Counted from the first letter of the stretch, positions 1 to 12,098 are shown. The stretch is DNA of 64,000 bases from Seriola aureovittata (GCF_021018895.1 NC_079373.1:6647501-6711500); one strand, 5' to 3'. Notes: generated by a model from the letters alone, not told the origin. Program-made: numbers and translations.

Positions 1-1810
1 ACTGGATAAAAAAAAAAAATCAAAGAGAGACAGTGAGGCAGATAAGAGGTAGAGATAGAGGAGGAGAAGGGTGTGTCCCGGCTCTCTCCTCACACAAAGT
101 GCCTTTGTCTTCTGAGCCCTGCACACGTCAACAATGGGTTTGAGTGACAGACGGCTCCCAAAAAACCTCAGGGCCCGCAATGGTGCCTTTGTTTCCTTAG
201 CTCGCATTGTGATGGACAAAGAGTCCGCTGCAACTGGCAGTGTGGGGGGAGGCTACTTTCAAAGTGTAGTTTTACAAGCAGCCACTTCACACTGGAAGAA
301 GTCGGTCAACACGGGAGAAAAAAAAAAAAAAACTGCTAAAAGTTGCACTGATTTCTGGTTGTTCGATTTCACACTGAGATTTGAGGAGACTGGCTCGCAC
401 GTTGTCAAAACTGATAAAAAAAAATTTAGCAGATCTACACTGACATGGTTTGGACCTTTGGGTGAATGGGGTTCAGACTGACACTATACAGAAAATGTGA
501 TGCAAAAACAATTTAAATTTTTATTTGTCTGAACCATAAACAACTTGACACCAGCCAAATAAGTTAATTACAGCTACTATAAATACATGTTTTATTTTAA
601 TTAAAAACTCAATTTTCATACTTTGGGATAAAGTTAGCCAGATGCCGCCCTTACATCAAGTAAAGTTTTACCATGTAGCACTGGAAAAAATAATCTTTAT
701 TGGCCAGCATCTCATTCCTTAAGCCAAACGCAATTATGTATGAAATGAAAAGGGTAATATTCAGCCGTGTTTACAAGTGTGACAAGCAGCAGCTCACACT
801 GAAGAGCAGTGTCTGCAACAAGTGTCCCTGCAGTGACATACCTCCACTGTTTATCACAGTGACTTCACAACACTTGATTGTCAAAGAGCAGCTTTATCTG
901 TGCGCACTCTCTTTCTAAGCTCATTAGACTGATTAGGCCTCCTCTCAGGACTGATCTGATTGATATCTCTGACTCTCCTGTCAGTTTTGTTGCACCTGTT
1001 AGAGCAGGACAATTTACATCAGTATCATGGCATCAGTCGGAGCAGAAGCCGAACCAAACAGAATGTGTTAAAATTGAGGCTTGAAGGTAGAGACACTGAT
1101 TCCCCCGAGGCACTTTAACGTTTAGCCAACTAACTAACACAAGAACAGTTGAGAGCGTTTAGTCATGTAGTCGGTGTTTAGTGTCATCGACTGGTCAGGT
1201 AACATGACAGCAGATATACTGCCTGTCAATCAGACAGGTGCAACTTGACAAACCTGATCAACATTTCTCAATATGCAAAGTAAGTCCAACCACAGCAAAG
1301 GTGTTCCGTGTTACACCAAAGAATTATTGTTACATTATTGATATACTATATATTAGTGATGTCAGCTTGAAAGAGGTGATGTATGAGTCCAAAGGTTTAT
1401 CCTAACTGCTTGAGCAGGTTGTCCCACATTAGAGGAGCCTACACGCTGAACGCTCCAGCTCCCTGTTGTTTTTGCTCATCCTCTGTCACATTCCTGTGCT
1501 ACTGAGCTATGTGATTGGTATATTTTGCAGCAGCTAACGAGTGATTTCCTGTGATGTCACTATCATGACAGATGACACGACTCGGGTAAAGTCACGGTGT
1601 GAGGATTTTGGCATAATGCAGGTCAGGAACGCCTCTGAGTGTATAGTCACCCTCTGAGAGAGGAGTGTCGGGCCTGTGAGCGGACAAATTTGTAGCAACC
1701 ATCTGCCAAAGAGTGTGGGTTCGAATTCACATAACGCAGGAGCGAATCGCATCCCTAACACCCTCACACACATGCACAGTGACGTGCATGAGTGAAACCA
1801 CCAAAGGGTG
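1..1810. other. Unique non-coding tract
   Basis: No gene or complete mobile element seen. The first 250 bases are balanced in composition and carry SOX-like (CCTTTGTTTCC, GACAAAG) and MEIS-like (TGACAG) motifs, so part may be regulatory. Bases 480-620 are AT-rich. A perfect PBX-MEIS composite motif (CTGTCAATCA) lies at 1223-1232 inside a short palindrome. The open frames here are under 120 codons and resemble no protein family. Confidence 0.6.
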
Positions 1811-1833
1811 CGTGTGTGTGTGTGTGTGTGTGT
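1811..1833. repeat. (GT)n microsatellite
   Basis: About 23 bp of uninterrupted alternating GT, preceded by GCGT. Confidence 0.95.
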
Positions 1834-1864
1834 TGGTTACCCCTGAGCTCGTCTTTTGATAGCA

Positions 1865-2400
1865 CTCACTAAACCGTGACACAGCTGGCCAACGAAATCC
1901 ACTCCCCCTTCTCCCCACTGTCCTCCCCCCTCCGTCTCAGTCAACTCGCTGATCCTGGACCCCGCCTGGGCAAAGTCCCCCCGTCAGATGTGGCCCAGCC
2001 GAGTGTGGCGGAGCTTGCCTGGTTTAACGCAGCGGGGACCAGCGGAGGCTATTGTGCATGATCTTGCAGCGCAGCAGGTAGCCGGCAGAAGCCGCATGGC
2101 GGGAGCCTTTGAAGAGAAGCCGACAGAGGCCAAGTTTGTGGGGATAGTTGGGATGTACAGAGGAGAAAAGGAAGAGGCAGGGGGCTGGGGGGGGGAGCCC
2201 CCAAAGCAGCAGTTTAATAAAGATATTTAATACCTCAGAGAGGCCCCGCTTTGACTCTTTGAGGGAACACGGGGATGAAAAAAGGGGTCCAGACAGCTGA
2301 TTGTACACCCCGAACCCAGAGGAGAGAGGACGGAATAAGAGGAGGGGGAGAGGAAACGAAGAATGAGGGGAGTAAAGACGAATGAGCGGACTAACTATAG
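1865..2400. promoter_or_regulatory. GC-rich unique block, candidate cis-regulatory element
   Basis: Clearly more GC- and CpG-rich than its surroundings between about 1930 and 2130, with no repeat structure and no convincing reading frame. A G-rich stretch (2180-2196) and a long purine-rich tract (about 2320-2380) follow. A conserved enhancer or distant 5' exon/CpG element is possible. Nothing in the sequence proves function; alignment with another fish would decide. Confidence 0.3.
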
Positions 2401-4140
2401 TATACAGGTTGGAGGATGGTGGAGGTTAAAAATAACCACAACACACAGTTCAAACTGTTGAAAATCTGATAATTCCTTTGCGTGCACTCTCACTGTACAT
2501 CCACGTGTGCGTGCACCAGGACAGTGATCAGACGTATCCTGCACCCACCGCCTCATTCTGGAGCACAGCTATGTCTTACAGTGCAAATGTATATATTTTT
2601 TGTCACTGTCAAATGTTCAGCTGTGTAAACTGAATTTCCATTTTGGTTAGAGTCTGAATGAAGTTGTCATTAATGCAAAGACGCACTGATAAATGTAATA
2701 CCTTTTTCGTCCATGCTCTGCTGTCTCAGCAAAATTTGTCCCACGTGATTGAACTGAGCCAGAAAAAACAAACAGCAACCCTGTAACTGTGGATCTTGAG
2801 CTTGAGGTCTGAGGAAAACTCAGTTTGTGCATTGCTGAACTGTACCCATCAACTTTGCAGCTTTAAGTAATGCTGGTCGTGATGAAATGACACTTCACCT
2901 ACTGACTAGTATTCCCAGGAGAAGTGTACACACAAATACACAAATTACAGAGTCCGGGCTGCCACGCCAGCTGAAAGAGCCTTGTTGTCTTGTGCAGTGG
3001 GCAGAATTTTCGATCTATGACCGAGCTCGATGAGCAGTCTCGGACAGGAGCAGGGCATTGTGCCCCCAGCGCCAGCCCTCCTACATATTCATACACCCAG
3101 GGCGGAATCTAATAAACGTGGGCTTAGGGGAATCAATTGTCTCACATGGGAAAAGCAGCTAATTGTTCGGCGTCACAGGCAAACAATGCTGCAGCTATGA
3201 GAACGTAGAAACGGACTGCTGTGATTCTGTACGTGATGCGTTCGCTGTTAAGAACGTTAAGAACGCCGACGAGGGTGGATATATCCGTGTGAACACACAT
3301 GCAGGCTCAGCGGTGCCTGAAGGCCAACATTTCTACATCTTCAACTATTCCTGCTCTCACATTTCTGCTGTTTCTTCTAAATCACTGTTTAATGTGATCC
3401 ACTGCGTCAGAGTATGATGAACTTCCTGTTAATTAATCATGGATGCAGTAGAAGATTTAGCTGTAATGAACATGGTGAAACATTTTCCTTATGCTACGAT
3501 CAACGGCTGTACAATACAAACATATTTTTTTGCAGAAACAACCATAACTGAAAGACTAAAACAAAACTTGCGTAACAACTGTGCCCCCCCCCACCGCCGC
3601 AGGCGATCACAGGCCTGTTTGACACTGAATCTGAACAGAGGAACTCAACCGTTTCCTTTATTTCAGGTTGTCCTGTGTGGAGTTATGTTACTTATGTAAG
3701 TGTGGCCCTCGAGCACAAGTTCATCTGATTCTGTTCGGTGGATCTATGAAGCTGACATTTTTATTTTAATGTCTTTTTGTGACGGTCTAGGTTTCCTGTT
3801 GGATTGAATGACATGGTTATGAAATCAAATAAAATGATGCAAAGTGAAAAGTAAAAGATAAAATAAAAGATAAAAGAACAGTAATGAACAATTTCTTGTT
3901 TTTACACTTTGTGCAGCTTTATATTTTTACCCCTTTTCACAGAAAACTTGTGCTTTTTACTCCTTTACATTAATTTAATGACTAACCTTCAACAGATAAA
4001 AAAAAAAAAACTTCTTGTATCGTGAAACATCAACCGTTTCCCTCTCTGAAAGAAACCATTCTGCATGATAAGCAGTTTCTATTTTGATGCTTTTAATAGG
4101 ATCCAATTTGATCACACCTCGCTCTTCTTCCCAAGGAGGT
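2401..4140. other. Unique non-coding tract
   Basis: No gene recognised. A G/C-balanced block at about 2900-3180 with homeodomain-type motifs (CTAATTG, CAATTGT, AATAAACG) stands out as a candidate conserved element. A 29-nt stretch at 3667-3695 is bounded by good splice-site consensus sequences. Bases 3740-4080 are AT-rich with poly-A runs. Confidence 0.55.
3667..3695 (+). other. Possible micro-exon (splice-signal match only)
   Basis: A pyrimidine tract ending TTTATTTCAG is followed by 29 nt and a perfect donor GTAAGT. All three frames are open but short, and no peptide is recognised. A length of 29 is not a multiple of three. Such matches arise by chance in tens of kilobases of intron, so this is a weak candidate without transcript evidence. 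Confidence 0.15.
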
Positions 4141-4144
4141 TTGA

Positions 4145-4206
4145 GTGCACTTATTGTAAGTCCCTTTGGACAAGTGTATGTACCGAATGTAAGTAATGTA
4201 AATACA
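4145..4206 (+). mobile_element. Degraded LINE/SINE 3' tail remnant
   Basis: The stretch TTGTAAGTCCCTTTGGAC and the following bases resemble the widespread fish tail motif (TTGTAAGTCGCTTTGGATAAAAG-type) shared by L2-clade LINEs and SINEs that borrow their tail. Only the tail is recognisable; no tRNA-like head or reverse transcriptase is seen upstream. Identification is from a remembered motif. Confidence 0.45.
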
Positions 4207-5362
4207 TTTTCCTTCTATTACTTGTGTACTTTTATTTTATTTTAGTTTTCTACAAATTTGCAGCTGTAATGAAGCATTGCTATATTGTATCACTTTTACT
4301 CCAGGAAATGATCTATAAACTTACTTTACACCTCCAGCTTCCTCACTTTCTGTTCTAACTGTAAATCAAACAGAACCTAGAGCCATGGATACAGGCATTC
4401 AAAGAATGAAAAGCAAATAATCATAGTATGAAGAAAGCATAAACAGACACAAAAGTAAAAAAAAAAAATGTTTTTGCATATTACTTGTATTGTGCCTGAT
4501 GTGAAGAAAGTTGTCTCAGCTCTGACACTGAATGCACAAATCAGTGCAGCACTGAACACAATACAAAATCATGTTACATAAAATATGTTATATAACCAAG
4601 TTTTCAGTCTCCACTGAGCTCACTCAACTCAGCCCCCTGCAGCAGTCATAACCTATTTATCACCTTGAGAATCTAAATGGCCTAGTTAACTGCAGATCCC
4701 ATTACCGGCGCTGCTGCAACTCTCACTTTCCTCCCCTGTCGATCCTTGATTTGTCACCTGGTTATCTGTCTCCCCAAGGCAAGCTTTCCCGCGTATCATT
4801 TATCCTATGGTATCGTGACAATATGTAGTATGTTTTAGTCAGCCAGCGATCTGTGTCAGCACAGAGGGGATGGGTAGAAATCACATGAATAGGTCCAAGA
4901 AAGTTGGCCAGCACCTGGTCAGTCTTTTGTAAGAAGAGCTCTGCAAAAACAAATATTTTATACTATTAGTTTAGACCTTCTTAATTTTGATTTGTTATGT
5001 TTTTAAGTTTTAAGTTTCTGAGTTTTCAAGCCCCTAAAACTGAGACTTTTGGCCCCATCTGGACGGGCAGAAACTGAGACTACAAGAACATCCGCTTTTG
5101 CTTCCTGATTGGGTTTCATTAGTCAAAGCCTATCCTTCCCTGATTATCACACTCCTCACACGTGACTATTTTCAGCAAAAAAAGAACATTAAAACATAAA
5201 GAACACGTGTGAACATAAGTGTGTGAGCGCAACTCCGAAATAAACACATAATCACAGACTGACACTTACAAGAGAGCACCAACGCAGGGAAGAGATGCAA
5301 CGGACCCATTATACCGGTCTGTGGTAACAGTGACTAACAGTCTACACTTTCTCTCCTGCATC
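4207..5362. other. Unique non-coding tract with a candidate regulatory block
   Basis: Bases 4600-4900 form a unique block with motifs such as CTATTTAT (MEF2-like) and GATA/TATC elements, and could be an enhancer. The remainder is AT-rich. A short minus-strand frame at 4377-4559 has no recognised domain. Nothing else of note. Confidence 0.5.
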
Positions 5363-5394
5363 TGTGCGTGTGTGTGTGTGCGTGTGTGTGTGCT
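5363..5394. repeat. Imperfect (GT)n microsatellite
   Basis: About 32 bp of GT repeats interrupted by GC dinucleotides. Confidence 0.9.
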
Positions 5395-5420
5395 CTGTAA
5401 CTGCATGTGATGACATTGCT

Positions 5421-5640
5421 CCCTGCAGTTGTTTGTGTCCTCAGTCCGAACCGAAAGCGAATTTCGGGCTGGCAGTGTAAAAGGAGTCAAGCGGGTTTAC
5501 CCGCGTTTAAAAAACCCACTTTTACGTGCTAATGTTGGTGTAAAAAAGGGAATCCGCAACCAACTGCACAGTACACAATCTGCTTCTTGTTTACACTGGC
5601 ACACTCATGTCCAAAACGTATTAGTGTGGACGTAGCCTTA
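5421..5640. mobile_element. Right end of a non-autonomous DNA transposon
   Basis: The terminal sequence AACGTATTAGTGTGGACGTA at about 5616-5635 is the characteristic end of a teleost DNA-element family whose termini read 'GTGTGGACGTAG'. A second, more complete member lies at 57207-57738. The matching left end is not clear here; a weak candidate lies near 5065 around CATCTGGACGGG. No transposase is visible. Confidence 0.42.
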
Positions 5641-8462
5641 GTCATAAAATAAAACTGGTGGGTCAAAAAATAAGTAATAAGATGGGAAAGCAGAAAAAAC
5701 ATATTTATCCAAAGGTGTTGAAAGGGGAAAAAAAGTAAAAAAAAAAACAATGATTTAACTGGTGACAAAGGAATGCAGTTAGACCTTGGTTTATTTTAAA
5801 GAGTCACAGCCAAACAGTTTGGCAAACACTGGTGTAAACTACAAAATTTCATTGTCAAGGTCTCATTAGGCTCTAAAACCAACAGCTGACACACATAAAC
5901 TTCCAGAAAGCCCTGTTTACAACATGTATATTTTCTGTCAAAGCAGCACACAGAAAACAGGTAGAAGGCCTTACATAAAATAGCCTGATTATCACCAAAA
6001 TACCTGTCTCTAATTCGTCAAGATGCAGCGGAGATATTGCAACCTGAATGGCCCTGTGTCCATTGTGATTTTGGCTGTTGAATTCTCTCATTGTGGAACT
6101 AATGGAGGAAGAGATAAGATTTTTTTTTTGGTGCTGTTTAACACCGCAGTCCCCCTGGCTCCAGCACTTGCGGCTGGCCAATGGGCTGTCTGGCTGGAAG
6201 CAGAGAGGTGTAGGGTTACGAGACGACGAGAACAATGGGCCGAGTGCCTGAGTCAGCACTATCTCCCTGCTTCACTCTCCCTGCTACTCGCTCCTTTTTT
6301 CTTTTTTTTCCCTCCAACAAATCTGGCCAACCAATGGCAGCTTTGTGCTGTGGAGGGAGAATATACACACATGCATGAAGAAAGAAGGAAGTCAGTGGGG
6401 GTTGGGAGGACTGTGAGACAGAAAAAAAAGCATTGCAGGCACTACTGTCTGTGCAGATGTGGAGTGGCCAAACTTTTCCCTGTATGCCTGGACTACCAGT
6501 GGATTTTGCTCAAATTCTTTTTTATTGTCCAGGCATCTGAAATTACAGTGACTTACTTATTTTAATTAACTGTTCGAGAGATACCACAGTTTTCTGTTCT
6601 GTAATTCGGTGATAAAGTAAATGACTTTAAATTGTGAACTTTCTATTTTTATCAGCTATGCTTGTTAACACAAAGTGATTTAACATATGTAAATTGGTGT
6701 TGATCTGAACAAGCTAAAGGTTTTACTTTCTTTATGTATCAAGTGTAAAATTTTCAAATAGACAACCTGTCATGTGAAACCTGAGCAGAGAAAAAGACAT
6801 GACTGCTGAAATGGTATATTTGGTTGTGTATGTCTGAAGAAAAACTGCAGTACGAAAGCAGGATGGTATTTTGTTAGTGAGTGATTTGGCTTTCGGGAAC
6901 GATTGAAGGGCGTATTATCACCTCTTGTATTGGAAATGCAACGATGGCCGAAGTTCTTGTCAAGCAACAATCACCACCACACACTCCTGACGAGAAACCA
7001 TGTGCAGCGGCAGAGAAAACTTACAAATCTGTTGTTCTGTGTTGCATTCAATTACTGTGCTCAGAAACGCCCATACAGGAATACTGGGAAAAACATCTAA
7101 TGTGGGTTGAGGAGTAACAGATTATAATCCTTTCAACAGGTAGTCAGTTAAAGTAGCTATTACAAGAACATTAAGATCAGACTCATCTGAGAAGAAAAGC
7201 GGTGTTCTAGGATTACACACAACAGAAACAATGAATTGTGAAGATGAACACATCCTAACAAGACGTTGGCATCAGACAATAGTAAGAGCTTTCAAGTCAT
7301 AGTCGTTAAACCGGAACAATCTGCCCGTCAGACTTCAAACCCGACGCACCTGGCCGGAATCAGGTTGTGTCTCTGAAATGAAGAGATCCACCGTGCTAGG
7401 ACAACAATGTGTGACCATTTAAAACCGATAAGTGGTGATAAGTCAAGGTTAGGTATAAGGTTACATGTTTAAAGGCATCTTCCCTAGTCTGTGCAAACCA
7501 TCTGCTACTAAATGTAAACCAATCCTCAATACATATCCAGTGTCCCCTAAAGGTAAGACGAAGCCAGCGAAGGTTAACAAAACAAATCTGAACTGTCTCT
7601 CAACACGCGATATGACGCTGTATCCATTTATGTTTATGTGTTTGATATTTTCTTACATCTCATGTCAGTTGCTCTTCCATTCTTTCCTTTGTTTGATGAT
7701 TGCTTGAATTCTCTGTGTACGAATCACGTAATGTCCACGTAAGAACAACTGCGGATGATTTGCCTGAGCTAGCCATGCCAAGGTATGCAGGATTGGTCTG
7801 TTCAGTGCTGTGCACCTGTCTCTACAGAAATACACATAAAATAAAGAATGCAATAAAGAATATATTGTTTGATTGAAATTCATAGTTAGAAAAGCTGTGG
7901 GTTCGGGAGGAGCTGCAATAGCAGGAAATGCATGAAGACTTTACAATTTTACAATATGCATGAAAATGGCTCTGAAAATGTGGTAATAATCATTTGTGCT
8001 TTGCAACTACTTTGAACTCAAGGATAGAGGAATACAATAAACTAAGTAGCCTTTAAAATAAACTGAACTGTAAGCAGTGAAGGAAGCTCAAGTTGAAACG
8101 CCGAAAGCTTAAGTGTTGAAGTATCAAGGGCAGCGACACACACTGCTGACATCTTTATTGTGTTGCCAGGATATGCTGTTGTCATGACGCAGTAACTTTA
8201 CCATATTGGCTGAAGGGCAGCACATTCAGGCTACTATAACCTCACTGCTGGTACTGTCAGTTTAATGTATGTTACAGGGGTCCATTGATGTGATGCTGCT
8301 TGTGTGTGAGTTGCACTTCAGTTTAAATATAAGCACAAAAAATGGAATGAAAATGTCATTGGCAGCTGAAATGAACCAGTAGAGACGCTCATCTATTTAC
8401 ATTCTTGTTATACACTCACCTACAGAAACACTCTGTGACTCCAATGTGAAGGAACTCTCTCA

Positions 8463-8466
<4 letters not shown>
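5641..8466. other. Unique non-coding tract
   Basis: No gene recognised. The 180-codon plus-strand frame at 6023-6565 is crossed by an antisense frame, translates poly-T and poly-A runs and shows no domain, so it is treated as chance. Bases 6130-6360 carry CCAAT-type motifs (GGCCAATGGG, AACCAATGGC) and a MAF/AP-1-like site (CCTGAGTCAGCA, 6247-6258), so that sub-block may be regulatory. The rest is AT-rich. Confidence 0.5.
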
Positions 8467-8513
<47 letters not shown>

Positions 8514-8521
8514 GCACACAC
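8467..8521. repeat. (CA)n microsatellite
   Basis: About 55 bp of CA, pure for roughly 43 bp and then with CG interruptions. It creates spurious threonine/histidine and valine/cysteine reading frames on both strands. Confidence 0.97.
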
Positions 8522-10100
8522 AGAAGTCTATTGACACCATAATCGTGATGTCCTCTGTCCTGCTCTGGAGCTCCGGGCTGGTTTCCTGTGGACTGACGAC
8601 TGACCCACACCTCCCCCACTCATCACTCCAACAGATGTCCCCTGCTGAGTGTGTAACAAATTTACAGCAACTCTTCCTTCCCATCAGAGAGCACGGGGCG
8701 TGGGTGTGTGGAGGCATCTAAAACTTTTCCCACTAATTATATCAACACCTCCTCCTTGTAAAAAGATAATACTGGTTTTATTGATGGTAACAGTCCACCA
8801 TTAACTCTAAATGAAAGAGCTTCCTTAACAAAAAGCTGTCTCATTCGTTACATTACAGTGGAAGTCCAGTATTTATATACAGTATAGGAGCTATGTACTG
8901 AAACAGGGAAAGCTTTAACCTGATCACACTTATTGCCCATGTGTGTACAGTTCCTTCTCCACCCGACCACACAGCTTTCATCCCTTCCCTCAAAACAAAC
9001 TTTAACTCCGGGAACTGAGTCATGGCAGTGATCGAAGGTGCCATTCACTGAGTGGGCAGGATCATTTCGACATTTAAAGTAATTTTACTCAATGACAATC
9101 TGACTATAAATGGAGGTACCTCTGTCTGTTCCTGTATTTTGAATTTTTCGACAAGTTTGCATTGCCGAGGACCCAAGAAGGTGCAATGCTGACTGTTAAG
9201 TTATATTAAGGATAAGCGGTTCTCGAGCAAGCGTCAAACATCGATTTTCAACATGATACTTGACGCGAGGAACAAGGCAGAACTACACTGCGATGGCAGT
9301 TTACAGCGCGCGCATGCCGGGGTTTTAAGAAAAAGGCTTTTACGCCGTCAAAGGGAAACTATCAGAGTGAAGCAGAGCAGCCCATTCCAGCGGTAATAAA
9401 GTGACCTGGAGGTACAGTGTTGAGTGTGAAGTTGTTTGGATGATGCTTTGAAGTTAGTGATCAGTAGAAGATGTGAGTGGAGTGAAAATGTAATGAAGAG
9501 GATATGTTTTTAAAGCGGTGATTTCTCTGGTTGCAGAGGTTAAAGAAGAAGAAATTGACTGAAATGAATTAGCACTTGTAAATCACACATTTCAACCAAG
9601 TACAATTAACTTTCGAGTTGTATTTGTTACAGTCAGCTATTCTTTAACACTACTGTATAGTATAATATACATAAAAAACATTATATTAAGTCTGGCTCCA
9701 AAACAAACAACCTTAAAGAACGAAGTCTTCTGCTGAATGTAAACCAAAGAAGCTAAAGATCCATTGCTGAACTTGTCTTTGGACAGAGAATGTAAACATT
9801 GCTGTTTCAGATGGAGTCTGTGCTTTTGCTTCTCTGGCTTCACGAGGGTAGAAAGTCCATGCTGAACACCAACAGGTTCAATCTTCAGGGTGATGATAAT
9901 GGTGTATTACATACTACAGTGCAAAATTCCCTACAGTATCTTTAATTTACCAGTGTAAATTTTCTTAGCGCACTTTGCAAGTGTAACAAATGACTTGAAG
10001 CACATCAGAAAGATTTCAGTTTCCTGTCCTTCATGTTTTCTCTCTGCTGCATCCATCTATTTGTGTTTCTTTTTAATCTTTCTAGTTATTGTCTGCCATC
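8522..10100. other. Unique tract with a CpG-rich patch
   Basis: No gene recognised. Bases about 9130-9420 contain an unusual cluster of CpGs, including GCGCGCGC near 9306. The patch may be part of an old dispersed repeat, but I cannot name a family or find termini. Confidence 0.4.
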
Positions 10101-10141
10101 ATGTCTGTCTGTCTGTCTGTGTTTATCTGTCTGTCTGTCTC
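10101..10141. repeat. (TCTG)n microsatellite
   Basis: Two blocks of TCTG tetranucleotide repeats separated by a degenerate TGTTTA segment, preceded by pyrimidine-rich sequence. Confidence 0.9.
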
Positions 10142-10229
10142 AGGGACTCGTTACTAGTTGATGCTTAGCTAGCTGTGGAGCCAGCTGGATTCCAGCACAC
10201 TCATTGCCTCCAGCTCTAAATCATCCCCT

Positions 10230-10230
<1 letters not shown>

Positions 10231-10267
<37 letters not shown>

Positions 10268-10321
10268 ACACACACACGCATGCATGAACACACCATTGTC
10301 ACACATAGACACACACACACA
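10231..10321. repeat. Compound (CA)n microsatellite
   Basis: A CA array at 10231-10280 with one TA interruption, then a second short CA array at about 10308-10321. Confidence 0.95.
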
Positions 10322-10329
10322 ATCATCAG

Positions 10330-10530
10330 ACACATGAATGAGCGCCATAAAGCAGAGAGGGGGTCGGCTCCAGCCGTCCCTGAGGGCCGCTGGTGCCTCC
10401 TGACACAGATTGTTGCCTCACCCCGACTAAGAATGCCTTGTTCAAACGCTGGGCGTTTATGGCAGGTGATACCAAGGCGAAAGGTCAGATCCTGGGGCAG
10501 AGGGAGAGATTGTCTTGGTCAGTAGGAAGT
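10330..10530. promoter_or_regulatory. Candidate conserved regulatory block
   Basis: A roughly 200-bp unique block, GC-richer than its flanks, directly after the CA array. It includes a 6-bp stem palindrome (AAACGC TGG GCGTTT). It has no interspersed-repeat signature, and its 81-codon frame has no recognised domain. Function is inferred from composition only. Confidence 0.28.
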
Positions 10531-11329
10531 AAAGGGCTGACGACAGGGTAAATACTGAAAGATGGATGTGGAGGATTGTTGTACTCAAATAAACCAGCGC
10601 GTATCTTCGGTTGAGTTTGGGTCAGTCAGCTGTAGATATTAGACTTAAAGATTTCATTTTGATTATTAGAGTAGGTTTTAAGTGTAGATTTACTGTATTG
10701 TTGGGCGTAGCCATGAACGGCTGGCTGCGCTCCCATCCTGTCAGTCAGGAGGTGCATCACATGTCTAGTCTGTCGTAACACTGGTGAGAGAGAGAGAGAG
10801 AGTAATGAAGGGAGTAAAAGAAGTAATACGTAAGAAGGTTAGCAGCGAAAAGCATATTATTCAGTTACGGTGAAGGGTAGAACCGTCAAGAATGTTAGAA
10901 GAAATAAAAAAGAGTAAAACTGAATAAATGTTGGACTAAAGAAGTTGAAAAAGAATTATTAAGGTATAAAAACCAAATGAATTTTTTTTTTATCAATTCT
11001 CAATTTTTAGGTTGTCTGTTTTTTTTGTTTGTTTGTTTTTATCAATGTCTCAGTTCCTGTTATTTTCTTTTTGTTGAGGAGAAATAAGGAGGAAAGAGAA
11101 GCAGTCGGAGTAACCTGACCTTGGAGTAGCCGACGGTATGCACGTTGGAATTCACCACTAGATGATAATGTATAGTCAAACACACTGTACATGTCAGGTA
11201 ATATCTCATGGTCTGTGTGTAGTGTTCTAGCAAAGGGAACAGTGGCACATTTGTTAGAGCTTTGACTCAGTGAGTTACCTTTGCCAGGGTTTGGGGAATA
11301 ATTTTCTATGGAAGCTTAAAGCAACACAA
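10531..11329. other. Unique tract, nothing recognised
   Basis: Includes a short (GA)n array at 10785-10801 and AT-rich sequence with T runs at 10980-11040. No coding or mobile-element signal beyond this. Confidence 0.5.
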
Positions 11330-11418
11330 GTCAAGTCAAATTTTATTTATATAGCACCAAATCACAACAGAAGTTATCTCAAGGCACTTTTCAAATAGAG
11401 CAGGTCTAGACCATACTA
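11330..11418 (+). mobile_element. Short interspersed teleost repeat fragment
   Basis: The segment containing TTTTATTTATATAGCACCAA, AAGTTATCTCAAGGCACTTT and CAGGTCTAGACC matches a repeat I recognise as dispersed in many fish genomes ('TTTATATAGCGCCAAATCACAACA...CTCAAGGCGC'). It has no coding capacity. Whether it is a SINE or part of a larger element cannot be settled from this copy. Confidence 0.6.
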
Positions 11419-11891
11419 AAATATTAAGCACAGTCAAATTTATTAGCAAAATAACATCGCCCAGAAATGAATTTATCTTGGTGTGTTGCTTGTGTCAACC
11501 ATCTACTGCATGTTACAGTACACTGTAGTTCATACTTGGCAAAGAGCTGTTCAGCCTGTGCACTACACTGAATACACACTAGTGCCTGAGGGGGATTTGG
11601 GTGAACAAGTCTATTAGATACAGTTTGCTGTTTCTGTTCTGTTAGACAGAAAAACAGCCACGTTTTCAAGCTGTGCAGCTATGCAGGTTTTAGATGATTC
11701 ATTGAGTTTTTATTTGATTTATTTAGTTTAAGAGGTAGGAAAAACTTCTCAGCCACAAATGAGTGCTTAATAGTCAATTACTGAAATATTTCTTAAAGCA
11801 ACTCTTGTGAATTTGTCAACCACAGGGAACAATGTTGAAATAAAGCAGCTGAATGTAAATTAATAAAAGCCAAAGATGTTGCTCTTCCTTG

Positions 11892-11894
<3 letters not shown>
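11419..11894. other. Unique non-coding tract
   Basis: AT-rich; no gene, element terminus or regulatory cluster recognised. Confidence 0.5.

Positions 11895-11928
<34 letters not shown>
11895..11928. repeat. (GT)n microsatellite
   Basis: About 34 bp of pure GT. Confidence 0.97.
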
Positions 11929-11929
<1 letters not shown>

Positions 11930-12096
11930 GCTTGTGCGTGGTGTGTTTGCAGATGGTGTGTCATGTCACCTGTGTGGTGTGGACTGATGTTGGGTCGATG
12001 TTGAGTGAGATGTCGACCGTAACACAAGGGTTTTAGTTTAGTTTTTCACGGCTTCGTCGTTCTTCAGACATTTGCTTAGTGGTGTGTAAACAGTGG

Positions 12097-12098
<2 letters not shown>

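Noticed and set aside
1718..1729. Perfect box B-like GGTTCGAATTC suggesting a tRNA gene or SINE
   Set aside because: No box A at the right distance upstream and no acceptor-stem pairing, so an isolated motif match.
6023..6565. 180-codon open frame, the longest in the window
   Set aside because: It translates poly-T and poly-A runs into Phe and Lys stretches, overlaps an antisense frame of 128 codons, shows no domain, signal peptide or splice context, and is best explained by chance.
8446..8721. Overlapping frames on both strands across a CA repeat
   Set aside because: Produced by the microsatellite (Thr-His on one strand, Val-Cys on the other), not by coding selection. The same applies to frames at 12093, 13710, 17604, 18088, 25745 and 44083.
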